NCBI RefSeq assembly: GCF_029227915.1
Contig: NC_079889.1
Location: 432,001 to 496,000 of the forward strand
Direction: 5' to 3'
DNA: 64,000 nt
Source of the DNA: Hydractinia symbiolongicarpus
Taxonomy: Eukaryota > Cnidaria > Hydrozoa > Anthoathecata > Hydractiniidae
Shown: positions 62,001 to 64,000 of the stretch, piece by piece
How positions within the stretch are numbered: position 1 is the stretch's first letter
How the letters are laid out: each line of letters opens with the position of its first letter
Position numbers and translations under genes: made by a program
The notes under the pieces: generated by a model
What the model saw: only the letters and a program-made list of their open reading frames with translations
Databases searched by the model: none
Told to the model about the DNA's origin: nothing

Positions 62001-63162
62001 TATATGCAAATATATGATGTACACCAAAACTTTAACCAATATGAAAAAAACTGAAGCATTCAGTTAGGTTTGAACGACTGGGAAAAAATTCAAGCTGAGG
62101 CGCTTAAAACACTAAAAAAGTCTTACATAATTGGCAGGACAAATTTCACAGTAATTACACAAACTAATTAAGCAAAGATACGATATACCATATGTCAAAA
62201 TACTAAGAGAACATCGCCATTATTTCTCTTTCCTTCATTGTGCCCATTTCTCGTAACTTAAGCACGTGACTGCACATGCTCAACACAAGTTTTTGTATCA
62301 CAAATGTAATCTAAGTAATTTAGTCTATCGCTGTTGGGGTCAAAGTGGACATATCAGGATGTCTATGTAAAGATATGCCTTTTCAAATGTATTTAACTTA
62401 CATTTCTAATATATTGTTATTGACTAACATACTTAAATTGACTTTCAATTGATGACTTAAATGTAACATGCGATTATATAACCAAAGAAGCAGCTAAGCA
62501 AAGAATGGCACAGCTGTTTTTTCCCAAGAAGGGTTCACAAAATGTCTGTCACGCACAATGGTAGCTTAGCTGCGCAGTAGCGAGAAACACGCAATGCGGT
62601 ATAAAAAGGACGGGCAAACCCGTGATTTTTCCACGGGCTAACGACTTAACATAAATAAGCAGAGGTTTCTGGATGTTACTATGCAACCAGCTACAGTTGT
62701 AACACAGAAAACAAAACTTTGGTTATGGTATTTCAACAACTATCATAAGCTTACCTTGAAAAAGTTTTTTTTCTTCGTCTGAATGAAAAAATATTTCTTT
62801 CTCTATCGAATTAAACATTCCGATCTCGTGATATAAACCTGAAAGAAAATATCATTGTCGCAACAAAATTTGTACAACGTGAAAAATTTTAAAGTAAGCT
62901 TATTAATGACAATGAACTCTAACTAGTAACTAGTGCGGTATCAGATACAGGATGAATTACCAATAATTTTATCCTGTCAATTTGTCTTTCATATATTCAA
63001 ATTGTTAAAAGCTTTTGCCTTACAATTACCTCTATGTCGTTTCATGCTGCGCATAGATTTAAAACATTTATTAAATTCTGTAAAGCTATAATAACACAAC
63101 CATTGACCAGTCCGTCAATATATCAATAAATAACATAACGCCTATGCCCCCCCACCCCCACC

Positions 63163-63193
<31 letters not shown>

Positions 63194-63336
63194 ATACACA
63201 ACGGCCAATAAAAATGCTGTCGTCCATTAACTTAGACATGTGGAGATAGTCAACTACCTTTTCGATACTGATAAATGACAATGTCATTCTCCCGATCGTA
63301 ATAATGCCTCTTGAGATTTTCAAACTTTACATGTCC
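56088..63336 (-). CDS. GABA-B-type class C GPCR (3' part; runs off right edge)
   Basis: Nine minus-strand exons join in phase: 63336-63258, 62838-62755, 61835-61685, 60940-60817, 60611-60501, 58650-58528, 57305-57209, 56704-56463, 56201-56088 (TAA), about 373 residues. The start covers the end of the extracellular ligand domain (IVIYQYRKG..IGMF.S). Then come the seven membrane helices: ILTVVILTACCIILSLFFLF (helix 1), MSSPDVNNVIICG (loop 1 and helix 2), LLALGFTLGFGGFFAKTWRV (helix 3, the GABA-B hallmark), helix 4 ending DVALFTCWYSLSD, FLGYKG and LMLVFGLFLAWQTRNV (helix 5), FIGLAVYNVSAISVVGVVS (helix 6), and helix 7 ending VFLPK. The cytosolic tail is short (about 37 residues) and I see no coiled coil of the kind that pairs vertebrate GABA-B subunits. 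Such receptors signal through Gi/o proteins; the ligand here is unknown. Donors GTGTGA and GTGTCT are weak. Confidence 0.93.
56965..57050. repeat. Dispersed repeat, copy 2
   Basis: Matches 52000-52090 in ordered blocks, including GATTTTGTCCATTCATAATG and GCGTCTTAAC. It lies in a receptor intron. Confidence 0.7.
57832..58460. mobile_element. Non-autonomous piggyBac-like element with TTAA duplication
   Basis: The left end CCTTATTCATGCT and the complement of the right end CCTTATTCGTGCT match in 12 of 13 bases, and both are directly flanked by TTAA (57828-57831 and 58461-58464). This is the target duplication of piggyBac-type transposons. The 629-base interior has an ORF of about 110 codons with no transposase features, and repeated AAACTTTCGCGAA motifs. 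It lies in the receptor intron between the helix-4 exon and the helix-5 exons. Confidence 0.7.
60615..60648. repeat. (AATA)n microsatellite
   Basis: AATAAATAAATAAATGAATA and continuation, directly upstream (gene sense) of the helix-3 exon acceptor. Confidence 0.8.
60715..60775. repeat. ACTAGT/CCACGGG-family fragment
   Basis: GACTAGTCAGTGACCCGTGA followed by ACAAATCTACAGGGTCGCCT: the end of one unit in reverse orientation, in a receptor intron. Confidence 0.55.
62545..62645. repeat. ACTAGT/CCACGGG-family repeat
   Basis: CACGCACAATGGTAGCTTAG, GAAACACGCAATGCGGTATA, AAAAGGACGGGCAAACCCGT and GATTTTTCCACGGGCTAACG blocks in the family order, in a receptor intron. Confidence 0.7.
63147..63200. repeat. 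Poly(C) and (CA)n tract
   Basis: A C-run with two A interruptions turns into a CA array. It is in the receptor intron close to exon 63258-63336. Confidence 0.9.
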
Positions 63337-63339
63337 CTA

Positions 63340-64000
63340 AAAAAAATGAAAATGATCAACATTATATAAGAACACAAATGTATAGTATGGATAGCATTAT
63401 TTGTTTTTTTTATTTTAACAGTAAAAAGTTTTGAACATGAGTTGGGGCTAAAGTTTTATTAAATTACACCCCGGAAACAAGAGGATTCATGTGGCGCGGT
63501 CGGGCAATTTTTTTTTACCTCGCTTTAAATAATGTCTCTCATTTGTAGGAGAGTCACTTTACTCAAGAAAACCCTCTCACTTTTACGAGTTCTGAAGTGG
63601 GTAACTCCTAGGAAACGTTTTAATGCTGATGTGGCAAGAACTTGGTACTAAAAGTGAGGTTACTTCATCTAATCACTGAAATTTATCAGGTAAGAATTAT
63701 TATTTACTTTATAGCTAGCCATGATATTCTCTTGTAGCTCTATGCCCTATAGCGTAGCTACCAGAAAACTGCTAAGTTTTACGTTTGGATAGTTAGCTAA
63801 TAGTTTTCCAACAGTTTTAAATACTTAAATTGTAGTTAGAAGCGCATTTTAGTTTACATTATTGGTTATCATAACAAAGCTATTAGACTCAACCCACGAA
63901 CCAGGTTCTTAAAATTCAGGCATCAGATCCGTTAACTAGGGATATTGAGGTTTTCCCTCCTACTATCACATGCATTTCCTTATCTGCGATTAGAAAATGC
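63340..64000. other. Right-edge stretch, probably receptor intron
   Basis: No further receptor exon was found; the next upstream exon must enter at phase 0 and lies beyond the window or was missed. Confidence 0.5.

Overview
This is a eukaryotic, clearly metazoan genomic window. It is AT-rich, with genes split by GT-AG introns and many short dispersed repeats. Gene content (CARD caspase, secreted matrix metalloproteinase, GABA-B-type receptor, CD225/dispanin protein, EF-hand/GAF protein) together with intron style and repeat content suggests a non-bilaterian animal, most likely a hydrozoan-type cnidarian. The species is inference. All exon models were made by eye from splice sites and reading-frame phase, without cDNA or searches.

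Left part (1-23.3 kb). A minus-strand gene of unknown function runs off the left edge; its main exon encodes 17 copies of a six-residue His/Cys/Ser repeat. To its right is a long plus-strand gene (6407-23300, at least 19 exons, about 990 residues, 5' end not found) with two EF-hand-like loops and a GAF-like region, best matched to the EFCAB5 family. Its introns hold a MITE with long inverted repeats, a tRNA-derived SINE, hairpins, satellites, and a locally repeated splice-donor module around one tiny exon.

Middle part (25.4-45.3 kb). Three plus-strand genes follow: a complete five-exon CARD-caspase with intact catalytic residues, whose first intron carries a broken copy of its own catalytic exon; an apparently intronless cysteine-dioxygenase-like cupin protein with a long N-terminal extension; and a complete seven-exon secreted matrix metalloproteinase (signal peptide, cysteine switch, furin site, zinc site, hemopexin domain). 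A decayed duplicate of the metalloproteinase first exon lies 1.1 kb upstream of the real one.

Right part (45.3-64 kb). A repeat-rich stretch (tandem ACTAGT-family repeats, a second copy of the tRNA-like SINE, a BEL/Pao integrase relic, a 230-base TTC array) separates the plus-strand genes from two minus-strand genes: a three-exon CD225/dispanin (IFITM-like) membrane protein and the 3' half of a GABA-B-type class C receptor, which runs off the right edge. Between them lies a frameshifted coding remnant of unknown identity.

The genes do not form an operon or an obvious pathway. I see no convincing new multi-gene system. The most notable items are the partial exon copies beside their parent genes, the intronless extended cupin gene, the hexapeptide-repeat gene, and several well-bounded non-autonomous elements, including one with TTAA target duplications.
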